Of a stretch of DNA of 64,000 bases, positions 13,901 through 26,500 are shown piece by piece. The stretch comes from Opisthocomus hoazin. Lineage: Eukaryota > Chordata > Aves > Opisthocomiformes > Opisthocomidae. The notes under the pieces were generated by a model, which was not told the DNA's origin, made no database searches, and saw only the letters and a list, made by a program, of their open reading frames with translations. Position numbers and translations under genes: made by a program. The stretch spans positions 14,345,001 through 14,409,000 of the forward strand of contig NC_134427.1 of NCBI RefSeq assembly GCF_030867145.1. The letters are read 5' to 3'. Numbering within the stretch: the first letter of the stretch is position 1; every line of letters begins with the position of its first letter.

Positions 13901-15547
13901 GAGATCTCATAACTCTGCCAGCGTGTTCAGGGACTGCACTAACTCCTGCTCTTCTGTAGTTTACACCCAGTCCTAGCTGTTGCACCTGTCTGTGGGCAAG
14001 TGTTCCCCAAGCTCCACTGCTGCTCTAACCATGTTTTTCATGTAAGGTCCATCTGAGAGGAGACACACGGCTCCAGGACAGACAGCCCAGTTGTGTGGGC
14101 CAACCCTAGTGCTGACTGCTAAGATCTCTACTACTGATCATTCCCGGATCAGATGGCTTTTGTGACCACTACCAAAAAAACAGCAGGGAAACTAGAAACA
14201 ACATAATTTTCAGTCAGAAAGGGCAAGAACTAGAAACTCAGTGTCATTTACAAATCACCAGGTGTCAGTGTTTCAGAAAAAAATTATTTGAAAGTTTTCT
14301 GATTCATGGGGAACTGAAAACATCAATATTGCAATCTGATACCAAGTCTAATCCTAAAAAATGTGAATACTCCATGAGTCAGAAATCAAACCCACCAGAC
14401 AGCTCTCCAGTTTTAACTTGCTCAATGCCAGTTACAGAATCTGGACTTGTGAATAGTCATGTTATTGCCTCCGTATCATTCAGAAATAAAGACATCGTGA
14501 TCATGCAGACTGGTCATTAAGTCAGACAACTCTCCTTTGCTTTCTGTCTGTTATTTATTTACAAAATAAAGAAATATTTGAAATAATGAGATGTGGTATC
14601 CTATCGACATACACTATCATACACTTCATTGCAGCTTCTTAGAAACCAACACCAATATTTGCTTTGAAACATTTTTATGCAATGGGGGCATTAGCAGCCA
14701 TTTATGTTGATTCTCTGGTGTCTAATAATAATCATAATAATCATACTGCAGGCTCTCTTTGGCCAATACTGTGATCTATCTTCCCTATTTAGTCCTCTAC
14801 TTTGGCAAAACCTGTGGCAATATCATTAGATGGTCCTGTATCCCTCTGCCAAATTTAGCTGAAATTCGCTCATGGTTAAAAAAATTACTGAGAGGGAGAG
14901 GAAACACAAATAGATACACAGATGGCCCAGTTGCTTACATCTTCTTTCCTCCTGAAGACAAGCTTTAGAACTAGTGATATACCAGACTAATGTCAACCAA
15001 TATACCATGGGAATTGGTCTAAGTGCTTGAAGCATGAAAATGTATTCCTCTAAAATCTTACAAGTGGAGTCAATGCTCCTGAGCACTTTCCCACACAGGA
15101 AAGTACTCTGTGAAATATGCTAAGAACATGTGTCTCTTGAAATTCAACTGTAGCTTTTAAAAAAACACAGTCTAGAAAAATGAAGGGTAAATACAGAAAG
15201 AAGCACAGAACGGGAATCATTTGCCAACTGGAAATAGCACAAAGGGAGCATCAGTCTATACCAGTCTGCCTGGGTCACTGCTTCCTGCAGTGAAATACAG
15301 CAGCTATTTACATCTGTCACCATTTATAGAACATATTAATCTACAAAATATCTTCAGGTAATGTATAATGATTTCTTTCCCCTGTTAAAATTGGGTTTGA
15401 ACAGCTGTCATATAGTTATTAAAACATCCTATAAGCAACAGATTAGAAATTACCCATGCACAGAAGTAATTCTGCAAGTTGAGAAATTATTTTGTTTTTC
15501 TGAATTAGCAAAGAAATGTTAACAAAAACTTCTCAGCAGTGTAACAC
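13901..15547. other. Intergenic DNA
   Basis: No gene recognised. The first 200 bases may be more of the diverged CR1 copy. Short AT-rich simple sequence (TAATAATAATCATAATAATC) lies near 14722. Confidence 0.5.
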
Positions 15548-16066
15548 AGCACTGGTTTTGGCTGGGATGGAGTTAATTTTCTTCATAGCAGTCTATAGGG
15601 TGCCATGTTTTGTATTTGTGACCAAAACAGTCCTGATAACACACCAATGTTTTGGCTATTGCCGAACAGCATCAAGGCCTTTTCTGTTTCTCACACTGCC
15701 CCGTCAGCGAGCAGGCTGGGGGTGTGCAAGATCTTGGGAGGGGACACAGCTGGGACAGCTGATCCCAGCTGACCGAAGGGATATTCCATACCGTATGATG
15801 TCATGCTCAGCAATAAAAAAAGCTGGGGGAAGAAGGAAGAAGGGGCAACATTTGGAGTTACGGTGTTTGTCTTCCCAAGTCACACACGTGGAGCCCTGCT
15901 TTCCTGGAAATGGCTAAACATCTGCCTGCCAATGGGAAGTAGTGAATTAATTTCTTGTTTTGCTTTGCTTGCATGTGCAGCTTTTCCTTTATCTATTGAA
16001 CTGTTTTTATCTTCATCCACAAGTTTTCTCACTTTTGCACTTCCAATTCTCTCCCCCATCCTGGGG

Positions 16067-16101
<35 letters not shown>

Positions 16102-16160
16102 GTGGTAAGCAAGCAGCTGTGTGGGGCTGAGCTGCCCACTGGATGGTTTAACCCACAACA
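15548..16160 (+). mobile_element. Avian endogenous retrovirus solo LTR, copy 1
   Basis: About 613 bases collinear with copy 2 at 20049-21094. Shared blocks include CTGGTTTTGGCTGGGATGG at the left end, GGGAGGGGACACAGCTGGGA, GACCGAAGGGATATTCCATA, GATGTCATGCTCAG with a TATA-like AATAAAAAAAGC after it, a pyrimidine-rich region, the G run, and GGTTTAACCCACAACA at the right end. From memory this resembles a common LTR family of neoavian birds (TguLTR5-like). The name and retroviral class are unconfirmed. No adjoining gag or pol is seen, so it is probably a solo LTR. Confidence 0.75.
16069..16100 (+). repeat. Homopolymer run of 32 G
   Basis: An unbroken G tract near the 3' end of LTR copy 1, where copy 2 has only a GGGGGAGGGAGGAG segment. 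It probably arose by slippage from the short G-rich segment. Such a run can form G-quadruplexes and is prone to sequencing error, so the exact length is uncertain. Confidence 0.95.
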
Positions 16161-19100
16161 ACCACCTTTTAGCCCATTCATCTCACTGAATTGACTCAAT
16201 GGCATGTTTTCAGCTGTTCTAGAAACAATTGTTTCAGTATATTGAACAAATAAACGGAAGAGCTGGAATATGTAATCAAAGTGTGCCATGAAGTAGTTCT
16301 TGAAAGAAGCTGGACTGTTTCACCTAATTCCTGCTACGTATTAAGTCAGATCCATGGAAGACTCATACACCATGCCTCATAATGTCTTCAGTAACCGATG
16401 GTTATGCTTTTATTTTGTTTATACTAATGAAATATCCCACAATGTTAATAAATGCATCCAGTTAATAAAATACACAAAGAGATGTCTTCAGGACAGATGG
16501 GTGAAAAGGTTATTCTGTCTGCATTTGATTGCCCAGCAGTAGGCACTGCTTGTTAGTGGAAGAGGTGCAGTATGGTGTATTAAGAAAGCAATGTACATGC
16601 TCTGATGAAAAAGATCAGAGACAGACTTGATGAAAATCGCTTTAAACAGACAGGAGCTCATGTCATGATGAGTTCCCAAATCCTACTGAATGTTCCAGAC
16701 ATCAAATAAAAGCGAGGACGTGAGTTGTCCTTCGAATTTCTTGTTTTTTTAAGGTGGCTTCCTTTAGTAAGTTTACATTGAACAGGACTCTGACCCTTTT
16801 GGCCACTGAAGTGGAAAAGTGTTTGGCTGGTGAGTCCCACAGCTGCTCTGCACAGTCTGCTGCTACTTGCAGGCTGAGCAGCAGAATTGGAGGCAACTCA
16901 GAGAACAAGAGAGTCATAGATTGGGGAGGAGAAATGATCTGATGAACATGAGCTGAAAGATTTGGGCTTTGCTCCCTCATCATTGGGCCATCTGCATGTT
17001 AGGTCTTCTAAGAAACTGTCCCAGAGACATTTCCTGAACAGCAGGGAACTTGGCTCCCTCTAGGGGTTTTTTGAGCTGTAATTCTTTCTTTCTTGGCCTC
17101 GCTTCAATAAGAATGGAGGCTTTCACCCAAAATATCACCTTGAGGCAAGGATGTTCTTCTGGATGTGGGAGCTGCCACTGCAGACACCCTTAACCAGATC
17201 AGTACCTGATAGAAGTGTCCCACTAAACAACCACATTTTCAGACAAAAGGAGAACAAAATCATTGCCGACACATAAAGTTCAACATTTGAGCTCTGCTGC
17301 AGCTCTAAATAGACATGGAAGCTAAATACAGGCTTTTCCATACATCTCTCCCTCTGATACTTCCTATTGCCTGAGACCTACTCCATCTGCTATGAAACCC
17401 TGTGGAGGACAACCACCACCCCCAGGTCTCTATTCAGCTAAATTAGCACTGTGAACTCCCTGGTGGAGCAGGGCACCGAATGTGGGGAGGGCAGTGCTAA
17501 AAGGCCCAAATACCGAAGTTTGGGGATCCAGTCTGCAGGCCCAGTGTGGCAGAAGCCAGGCTGGAATCTGGTCAGTCCTGTCAGACTTCCTTCCAGATCC
17601 TTTTCAATCCTCCAGGCAACCACCCTTGCTCTACTTCCAGGATGTATTTATTCCATAGCCATTTATCATTTGAGTTTTCTGTTTTTTATCCAAACACAAA
17701 TACTTCCTAAACAAGACAGAAAATTGTCAGATTACACTTAGCTGAAAAAAAGAAGATGGAACTGAAACTTTGCTGGATTGTCCCCAGACTCACAGCAGAG
17801 AGAGCATGAAGTCCTCGGTGATTCAATATCCTTCCTGTCAGCAGTTTGGGGAAGCACTCCAAAGTAGCTCCTGTTATAGTAGTTACAGTAGTTTCAAGCT
17901 TATCTTTGGGCAGAAGCCTTCTTTATAATTTTGGCCTTCTCTTTTTATTTGTACTTGCCAAAATGCCTGTGATATTGCTACCAAGACTTTACAGTACTCC
18001 CTAAAGGCAGGAGCTAATACAGCCATAGTCATTTTATGCTGGGTGAGCAGCCAATTGTTCACACTAGAGATTTTTTTAACCCTCAGTCATAATAGCCAAA
18101 AGCATTTAAAAAAGAAAAAAGCACTTGAAAGCTTGTAATTTTCTGCCAAATTCTTTACACAGAAAAATAGATTTTGTTAATACCACTTTTCCCAAGTGTC
18201 CCAATTACCTGGAAACACTGCTTAGTTTAAATGCTACAAGAGAATGTAAGAGAGAAATAAACAGTGAAAGCTGCCAAATCTAAAACTGAGAAATCTTATT
18301 ATAACATATGGCTAGCTCACTCAGTACCTAATGCTTGAGCCTAGGGAAGGAACATCTGGACGCCATAAGCACTTTTGCTCCCTTGTTCATGATTGTTATC
18401 TGCTCCCAGCTTGATCACAGCCCTGAAAGCACTAACGGCAGGGGACTGTTCAGATAAGTAATGTTGGGGATGTATGTAAGAGTTTGTGTAAACAAACAGA
18501 GGCTGATACTTCACAAACACTTTAATTTGGCAAGTCAGATACTGGAAAAAGGGAAGTCTTCATTTCCCTTTGAGCATGGGTGATTCTCATCACATCCGCT
18601 CACCTGGGAGGACTACCCACCAGTTTGGGCCTGGTTCCTCTGGCACTGTTTTTTGCAAAGGTTCGGCTCAAGGCTTGGACTCTGTTCGCTTCCCCGTCAA
18701 GCTGTAACGCAGCCATCATTGACCCTGGTGATGACTGCAGACACTGCCACAATGAATCACTGTCTCCTTGAAGAATTCTTTAACAGCTGCTCACAACAGC
18801 AAGGACAAAGGTTGCCAAAGGTCAACATGTTAAGCCCTTGCATCAGTTTACTTTGGTTTTACTCCACATATGAGGTCCAAGACATAGGGTCAGTAATCAG
18901 AGAAAAGACCTGTGTCCAACATGGGAAAGTACTCTAGCCACAGGCACACTTTTGTAATAGAAATCAGTCTGATACTGTAAGTGTAATGAAAACAGGAAAT
19001 GACTCCCACAGGGAGTTCTCATGTAGGCAACAAGAATAACTTCTTTGCAACAGCCAAATCTTGCTTAATTTTTGACTTGTATAATTCCATTTAATTAGTA

Positions 19101-20048
19101 AAGTGAGTAGGATTAGTGCCTTGGTATTACAAAACAGACTTTGAATTTCATTGACATATGCCTGTAACAGCAGCCAAAAATCATCTGCCAGTTATTGGGC
19201 ATTCTCATGGATCTGTCCACACAAAATTGGCATACCTCAGAGAAGGATGAAGCTAATGATCAGCATAGTATGCATTTATGAGAAACAAAACCTATTGCTT
19301 TTCTTTTTAACCAAGAAGATATTTTCATTATTCATTTTAAATGTTACAGGCCATATCAGTTCATTTCTGGATAAAAACTCAATCTAACCCACAGTCTAGA
19401 CACGGTGATTTTCTCAGACTGATAAAACTGATCAAAACAGCGGAGCTGCGGAGCCTTCTATGGGGAGGATTCCACAGCCTTTGAAGATCCAAAGTTTGTC
19501 GCTTAGACACAGGTTGTTAATCTAAGCCTTCAGGCAGCCCAGCAAACTAATTTTCTGTGGTTCTGTGAAGGGCTTGTTTTAACCATCCTCGTGCCCAGCC
19601 ACTGGAGTACTAAGGAGTGGCATAAGGCCAACCTGCTTCCCAGATCTGAAGATCAAGAGCCCATGCACAGGTTAGAGGGTGGGGTGTCAACTGTTAATAC
19701 CCACACTTGAATTTACTGTTTGGGATTCACAGCAATTCCACATTTTCATTTGTTCACGAGTTAGTTTCATCTTAATGTGCTTCATTATTAGCTTTTATTA
19801 CAGTAGGTCATTAAGGAGATATGATAGCACAGGATAGAAAAGCTCACATTTTAGGCAAGTGAGGTTTGTCCAAACGTATGTCAAGTCTAGTCTCTGGATG
19901 GTATTTGCCTCTTGCAGGGAGGCTGCTGCATTAGTTACATACTAATACAGAACATGTAGTGCATGCAGTACTTTGTCTACACTGTTAGGAAATACAAAGC
20001 AAAAACACCTACATATGTTACACGTAAAAGTAAAACTATCAATCGTAT
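16161..20048. other. DNA between the two LTR copies
   Basis: No gag, pol or env similarity is seen in any frame, and no primer-binding-site-like sequence follows copy 1. No host gene was recognised. The stretch is ordinary AT-rich intergenic DNA. Confidence 0.6.
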
Positions 20049-21094
20049 TGTCCTGGTTTCAGCTGGGATAGAATTAATTTTCTTTCTGGTAGCTGGTGTA
20101 GTGCTGTGTTCTGGATTTGGGATGAAAATAATGTTGACAGAATCACAGAATCATAGAATGGTTTGGGTTGGAAGGGAGCTTAAAGGTCACCTAGTGCCAA
20201 CCCTCCTGCCATGGGTAGGGACACCTTCCAACTAGCCCAGGCTGCTCAAAACCCCATCTAACCTGGCCTTGAACACTGCCAGGCAGGCGGCATGCACAAC
20301 TTCTCTGGGCAACCTCTGCCACTGCCTCACCATACTCATAGTAAAGAATTTCTTTCTTCTCTCCAGTCTAAATCTACCCTCTTTTAGTTTAAAGCCATTA
20401 CCCCTTGTCCTGTCACTACATACACTTGTAAAAAGTCCCTCCCCAGCTTTCTTGTAGGCCCCTTCAGAAAGCTGCTATAGGTCTCCCCGGAGCCACCTCT
20501 TCTCCAGGCTGAACAGCCCCAACTCTCTCAGCCTTTCCTCATAGCAGCAGTGTTCCGTCCCTCTGACCACTTTTGTAGCCCTCCTCTGGACCCTCTCCAA
20601 CAGGTCCATCTTTCCTGTGCTGAGGGCTCCAGAGCTTGATGCAGGACTCCAGGTCGAGTCTCACCAGAGCAGAGTAGAGGGGCAGAATCACCTCCCTTGA
20701 CCTGCTGGCCATGCTGCTGGTGATGCAGCCCGGGATATGGTTGGCCTTCTGGTCTGGATACATACTGGTGTTTTTAGTTGTTGCTAGTCAGTCAAGGATT
20801 TTGCAGCTTCTCACACTGGCCTGGCCTGCCAGGTGCATGGGAAGCTGGGAGGGGACACAGCTAGGACAGCTAATCCAAATTGGCCAAAGGGGTATTCTAC
20901 TCCATACGATGTCATGCTCAGTGTATAAGCTGGGGGAGTTGCCCAGGGGACAGCAACTGCTGCTAGGGGACAGGCTGGGTATCATTCACCTGGTTTTCAC
21001 TTTTTGTCCATTCTCCTCCCATCCCACTGGGGGAGGGAGGAGTCAGTGAGCAGCTGCGTGTCCTGGTTGCCAACTGCCAGGTTAAACCACAACA
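20049..21094 (+). mobile_element. Avian endogenous retrovirus LTR, copy 2, split by a CR1 insertion
   Basis: The left end TGTCCTGGTTTCAGCTGGGA and right end GGTTAAACCACAACA give TG...CA termini. The left part is 20049-20138. The LTR resumes near 20757 with ACATACTGGTGTTTTTAG and continues through GGGAGGGGACACAGCTAGGA, GGCCAAAGGGGTATTC, GATGTCATGCTCAGTG and TATAAGCTGGGGGAG. Without the insert it is about 430 bases. No target-site duplication was recognised, and no retroviral genes adjoin it. Confidence 0.8.
20139..20757 (-). mobile_element. CR1 LINE fragment nested in LTR copy 2
   Basis: Opens with AGAATCACAGAATCATAGAA then TGGTTTGGGTTGGAAGG, the reversed CR1 3' end. It continues through AACCTGGCCTTGAACACTGC, ACTTCTCTGGGCAACCTCTG and GCTGAACAGCCCCAACTCTC to GATGCAGCCCGGGATATGG. 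Read on the minus strand it encodes a degraded part of the CR1 reverse transcriptase C-terminus (for example [20 protein letters not shown]). About 619 bases, 5'-truncated as is usual for CR1. Confidence 0.93.
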
Positions 21095-22805
21095 GAATGA
21101 AAGGGTCATTAAACATTGGGACTTCCTGGCCTTTTCTTTGCCTTCACCCTTTCCCTCTGATAACTGAACGTGCTGCTTTACTTAATAAAATCAAAGTGCC
21201 CTGGCAGGAGGGAGACATAACACAAGCACATGCCCTGAATACGGAGAGCTGTGAGTGCAGCTCTGGTAGCGTGTCTCATTCCTGACCCTCAGCACCTCTG
21301 CCACCAGCACCTATGTAGGGCTCATCAGGGCAGAATTAGCATGCATAGCCAACACCCTGTACAATGGTGCAACTATGCAGAAATTGTCTACTGAGGGGAA
21401 AATCTTAGAGCAGTAGCTCCTTCTCTGCTTAACTGGAATGTGAGAACATGGGTCTTACAAAAGTAAATGCTAATATTCTGTGTCACTCTGGTCTTTGCCC
21501 CTTCAGCCTCTTTTCCCATCTCTTAAACCTGATGATACCTGTTTACACATGCTCAGTGACCCCAGAAGTCTCAAATTTTCTGGTTTAGATTCATTTCTTC
21601 GCTGAGGTGAGCAATGTGAATAAAGTTCTGTGTGTAGATCTAGGGGAATCTGAAGGTTGATTTTTATCTTGAAGCTGGGTTACAAGGATAAAATGACAGT
21701 GTAAAATCTTGTGTTCTGTTGCTTTAGAATGGAGCTCTTGCATAGCCATTGAAGCATTTTGCTTTAGAAATTCTGCATCATACACTGGGAATTTATGACT
21801 ATACACACATACACCCACACACACAGTATTTCAACCAATAATAAAAGCTTCTTATTACTAAAAAAGCTATCAAAACTCACAAAACTAAATGCAATACTCG
21901 GACCAGCATCAGCTAAAGCTTTCTGTTTCTCTGCTTCCACAGCATCTCTTTCACCCAGTGCTTAACAATGTGATATTTTCATGCAAGTTTTAATGCAGTT
22001 GTAACAGGGCCGAAAATATTAAAACATAACTAAAAAACCTTTGGATACTCATACTTTACTGTGATATCATAACAGTGATTTTTTTTTTATGTGCAATTCT
22101 TAATCTATTGTATTTTAGGAATGGTTCCTTGATGCTGTTAAAGCACCTTTGTAAAGTAAATGGATTCCTTGTGAATTATTAAGCTTGAACGTTGTAAGTA
22201 CTTTTTATAAAGATTGTCTCTTGCTGATGCTTTATAGTTTCAAAACACAATGACAAATATAAAGATGAACTTAATATCTCATGTCATCCCTTCTTAAACT
22301 AGAGCTTCTGCCTAACAGCATTAACATTGTCCGAGGTGAGTCTGTTCTGCCAGCCTACCTGCAGAGCTGAGCCGATCTAATTGTTCTGGCATGTCAGAAC
22401 ATTTTACATTAATGATCAGAAGTTTTGCTACCTGCCTATTATGTACCATTGCAACTTCTTGGCACGTTCTTTGACTTTAAGTGGGGTTAAATAAGTTAAA
22501 TACCTTTTAACGCTAACACTAAAGGAAGATAAGCTATGTTTTTCAAAGCTTGTGTTCTGGGCCATATCTACAAGCCAGGGTGCAGCATGATACAATTTGA
22601 ATTTCTCTTCACGTCAGGGGCTGCTGCAGAGGACAAAGGACTCAGTCCCAGATAGGAGGAGACTTGGAGATACTGCTCGGATCCTGCAAGCATTGTCACC
22701 AACAGAATCAGCACAACTCCCGGCTGGTTTCATCCTGCTGAGCAGTCTTGCATTGGCCCATCCTGACATCTCCAAGAGACAGGAGCTTGCCACCCTCTTT
22801 CTTCT
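21095..22805. other. Intergenic DNA
   Basis: No gene recognised. A short CA-rich patch (ACACACATACACCCACACAC) lies near 21802. Confidence 0.6.
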
Positions 22806-23523
22806 ACAGGCTTGAGGTGGACCTGCTGGAAAGCAGTTCTGTGGAGAGGGATCTGGGTGTGCTGGTGGACGACAGTTTAGCCATGAGCCAGCAGTGTGCC
22901 CTGGCTGCCAAGAAAGCCAATGGGATCCTTGGGTGCATCAAGAAGAGTGTGGCCAGCAGGACGAGGGAGGTTCTCCTTCCCCTTTACACTGCCCTAATGA
23001 GGCCTCATCTGGAGTACTGTGTCCAGTTCTGGGCTCCCCAGTTCAAGAAGGATGAAGAGCTACTGGAGAGAGTCCAGCGGAGGGCTACAAGGATGGTGAG
23101 GGGACTGGAACATCTCCCCTACGAGGAGAGGCTGAGGGAGCTGGGCTTGTTCAGCCTGAAGAAGAGAAGGCTGCAAGGGGACCTAATATATACTTACAAA
23201 TATCTGAAGGGTGGGTGTCAGGAAGATGGGGCCAAGCTCTTTTCAGTGGTGCCCAGGGACAGGACAAGGGGCAATGGGCACAAACCGAGGCACAGGAAGT
23301 TCCGTCTGAACATGAGGAAGAACTTCTTCCCTCTGAGGGTGACGGAGCACTGGAACAGGCTGCCCAGGGAGGTTGTGGAGTCTCCCTGTCTGGAGATATT
23401 CAAGACCCGCCTGGACAAGGTCCTGTGCAGCCTGCTGTAGGTGACCCTGCTTCGGCAGGAGGGTTGGACTGGATGACCCACAGAGGTCCCTTCCAACCCC
23501 TACCATTCTGTGATTCTGTGAAT
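22806..23523 (+). mobile_element. CR1 LINE, 3' 0.7 kb with open reverse-transcriptase C-terminus
   Basis: The reading frame from about 22811 to the stop at 23440 encodes the last 210 or so residues of CR1 ORF2. It has the family signatures [70 protein letters not shown] and FKTRLDKVL. The short 3' UTR ends GGTTGGACTGGATGACC, CCTTCCAACCCC and TTCTGTGATTCTGTGA. It is 5'-truncated and lacks the endonuclease and the catalytic part of the reverse transcriptase, so it cannot move by itself. The frame has no stops, which suggests a fairly recent insertion. Confidence 0.95.
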
Positions 23524-26500
23524 TTTAATGTTTCTTTTCTTCCTCCTTAAAAACCATTTATTTGATCTGGCACTTCACTCATTTACGGGAAAACAACTTG
23601 CTGCAGTAATGAGAGGTGGAATATGGTGAGCTCAGTGCATCTCACTCTAACCAGAAAGGCGGAGGACTTGCACTGCGATGTGCAAATGAACTGGGAGTCA
23701 GTGCAGAAAGAATAGGGCAGGGAAGATGTGATTTAGTCCCAAACAGAAGTCTAGCTGACACCGACACACACTATTTGGAGGAAGGCAAGCATTGTCTTAC
23801 CTCACCCTCAATGACAGTTGCAGAACAACCTTGTATATTTTCCAGAGTGTAAAAACTGACCGAGCGCAGTTGATATATGCTGAGCTAGAGAACGGTTTCA
23901 GAAGTGACATACCATGCTGCACACCTCACCTGGGCCTCAAGAATCTCCTGTTTGCTCAGCACCCAAGAGCAAGTATGAGACTTGTTTGGTCATATGAAAA
24001 CTTGGACTTCAGGCCTCAGCCTAGCAACAGTTCTACAACTCCTGAGCTCTCTTCCTGTGGCTTATTTTCTTGCTTGTTTTGGGATTGTCCAGGGTTGCAA
24101 AGTCAAGGATGTGTTTGCAGAACTAAAGCTCAGCAATGCAGAAGAGGAAGAAATGAAGCCTGATCTTTTTACCCATAAAACTACTCAGAAATCATGTACG
24201 CTTGGTGGAATATGTGGTACTTAAAATGCAAGTCCTGTATTGAACACTTTCTCTGGAGGAAAATAACTTCTCAGACTGAGAGACCTGCCATATGAATAGC
24301 TGCTACTTACAGAATCTCTCCTCTTCTACTTTGTCCTTTTGCTGAAGTGGTGACTTACAACAGAGGCAGGCAACTCAAATCTCTTGATCTGAGAGTACTC
24401 CAACTTTGCTATATCCACATATAGCAGGGATATGAGACAGTCATTGTGGGGAAAGTTAATAAAATTCACTAGTTCATCTTTTAGAAAGTCCTAAGGAGTG
24501 GTTAGTGTGTGAAAGCCTGCCTGCTGTTTCTGATTGACAGTTGATTACCTGGTTTTGGAAACTTTCAAAGGCACGCTGCCATAATAGGCTATATCAAGTT
24601 GCTGGTTGTCAATACCCTTAAAAGCGGAATTCATGGTGCAACTATTTGGCTTGAGTTGGTTTGGTAATAAGCAGAAGTGGCAACAATCGCTAACCAATAC
24701 AGCCCACCCCCAGCATTGCACCTCTGCTGTTCCGATGTCTGACTTTGCACTGTGCTACTTGATCCCTCACCAAGGTTGTGGAGCACAGTGCCTTGCTTTT
24801 AGGGGAAACTCAAACTGGGAAACAGAACTCATATTGTCGCTGAAACTTTTTGTAGTAGTGTTGCAGTCCTTTAGAAACCTGGAGAATCATGCCAACAAAA
24901 TCCAGTCTGACTAGTAAATATTTGGGATGAGAGTAGATATTCATTCTACACAAAGTCTCTTCCTGGTGCTCCAGAAACAGGCTGGTCACACAGGCAGCCA
25001 GAAGCAAGAAACATCCTTACTCTACCTCCACCGTGACAGCTGCATGGCTGATGGGGTAGAAGTCTGCATCTGTCATTGCTGAAGGAAGGGCAAGAGGCTT
25101 ACTGAATGTTTTATCTATCTTAGTATGATGAACACTCTGTTCCTAACAGGCATGTAGAAAGGAATAAAATACTGAACAGCTCATCCTATCTGCTACAGCC
25201 CCTCCAAAGCAAACTTTTCCACAGGCAGAATAGGAACTTCTTATGAGCATGCAGAGCAGCTGAGAGAAGCTGTGTGGCTTCTGTTAATGAAACTTGTCTC
25301 TGAAGAGAAGGAATGGTTGGAACACTAAATACTAAAGTGCAAAATATTTCTCATTCTATGCAGGCACACCACAAAAAACATGATTATATTTTTCAGTGAA
25401 AGAAGAGATAGTGGATTAAGAAAAAGAATAGAAGATAAGGAATGAAGCAAGTAAAAAACAAAATCCCAATGTTGACCTTTTGCAAAGATAAACATCTAAA
25501 GGCTTTCAGTGATACATATTTTCTATGGGCTATTTAAAAAAAAACTAAATTCAGAGTCTTTGATGCTTATACTAGTGTTTGAAAGAACCACAAGATATTG
25601 TTTTATGATGAATCATGATCAGAAAATAACTGAATCTGAGAAGCTTGTTAACATTGCCGTTTGAGATGTAAAGAAACACTGACACATTTCCCCAGACTTT
25701 ATCAGCTGTAATGCAATGGAGCAAAGGGAGATTTTTCATTTCTAGGAAAAAAACATCCTTAATTTATAGCAGTGTTTCTCAAAAAGGTCGCAGATTTTTC
25801 CCAGGGTAAAATCCACGTGCCTCCAGGGGAATTCTTCAGTGCTTCTGTGGTCTTGTGTGTGACTCTTCATAATTCTGTTCACTCTTCTGCTTTTTTGAGA
25901 GACCAGCAGTCACTGATCTAGACTTCTTAATACTCCTTGCATTCATTTTGTTTTCAGGGCACCCTTTACCTACTTCCACAACCCCTCTATTTGAATTCTG
26001 CTATGCAAAAATGTTTTTCACTTTGGTAGGAGGACCACTGAGGCCCAAAATGAAAAATCAGAGCATCGGGTGATATGGATTCCCCTACCTTTCATCCCTG
26101 CTCTAACTATCTTGTTTCCTGGGCTACTTAATTGCTTCTCTGTGGTGTTCTGCACCAATCAAACTTCCTGTAGAATTAATTTCAAAGTACATGAGGGCTG
26201 ATCCCTGAACTGAGCTTCTGTTGCACCACTAAATCATGCACTGCATTAATTTATACAAGTTGAATTAGCATGGTTTGGGATTGGAGGAGGGAATAGCAAA
26301 CAAGCAGTGTATCTCATCCTTGCTAGAAGCCTGAATCTAGACTGCTCCATTTACGAGGGTTAATTCCATACAGTGATTTTGCTGAATGTGCCCATTACAA
26401 GCTCTTTCACATAACAAGAAAGAAGAAGAAGGATCATATGGTGATGATAATTAGTTCTTCTCAAAGTAAAATGCCTTTATGAAAGGCGTTTGTGGAGGTG

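Noticed and set aside
15803..16289. Frames encoding poly-Gly or poly-Pro
   Set aside because: They are readings through the 32-G homopolymer in the LTR.
20539..20763. Minus-strand open frame as a separate gene
   Set aside because: It is the degraded coding part of the nested CR1 copy.
23215..23550. Other open frames over the CR1 at 22.8-23.5 kb
   Set aside because: They are other-phase readings of the CR1 ORF2 segment.
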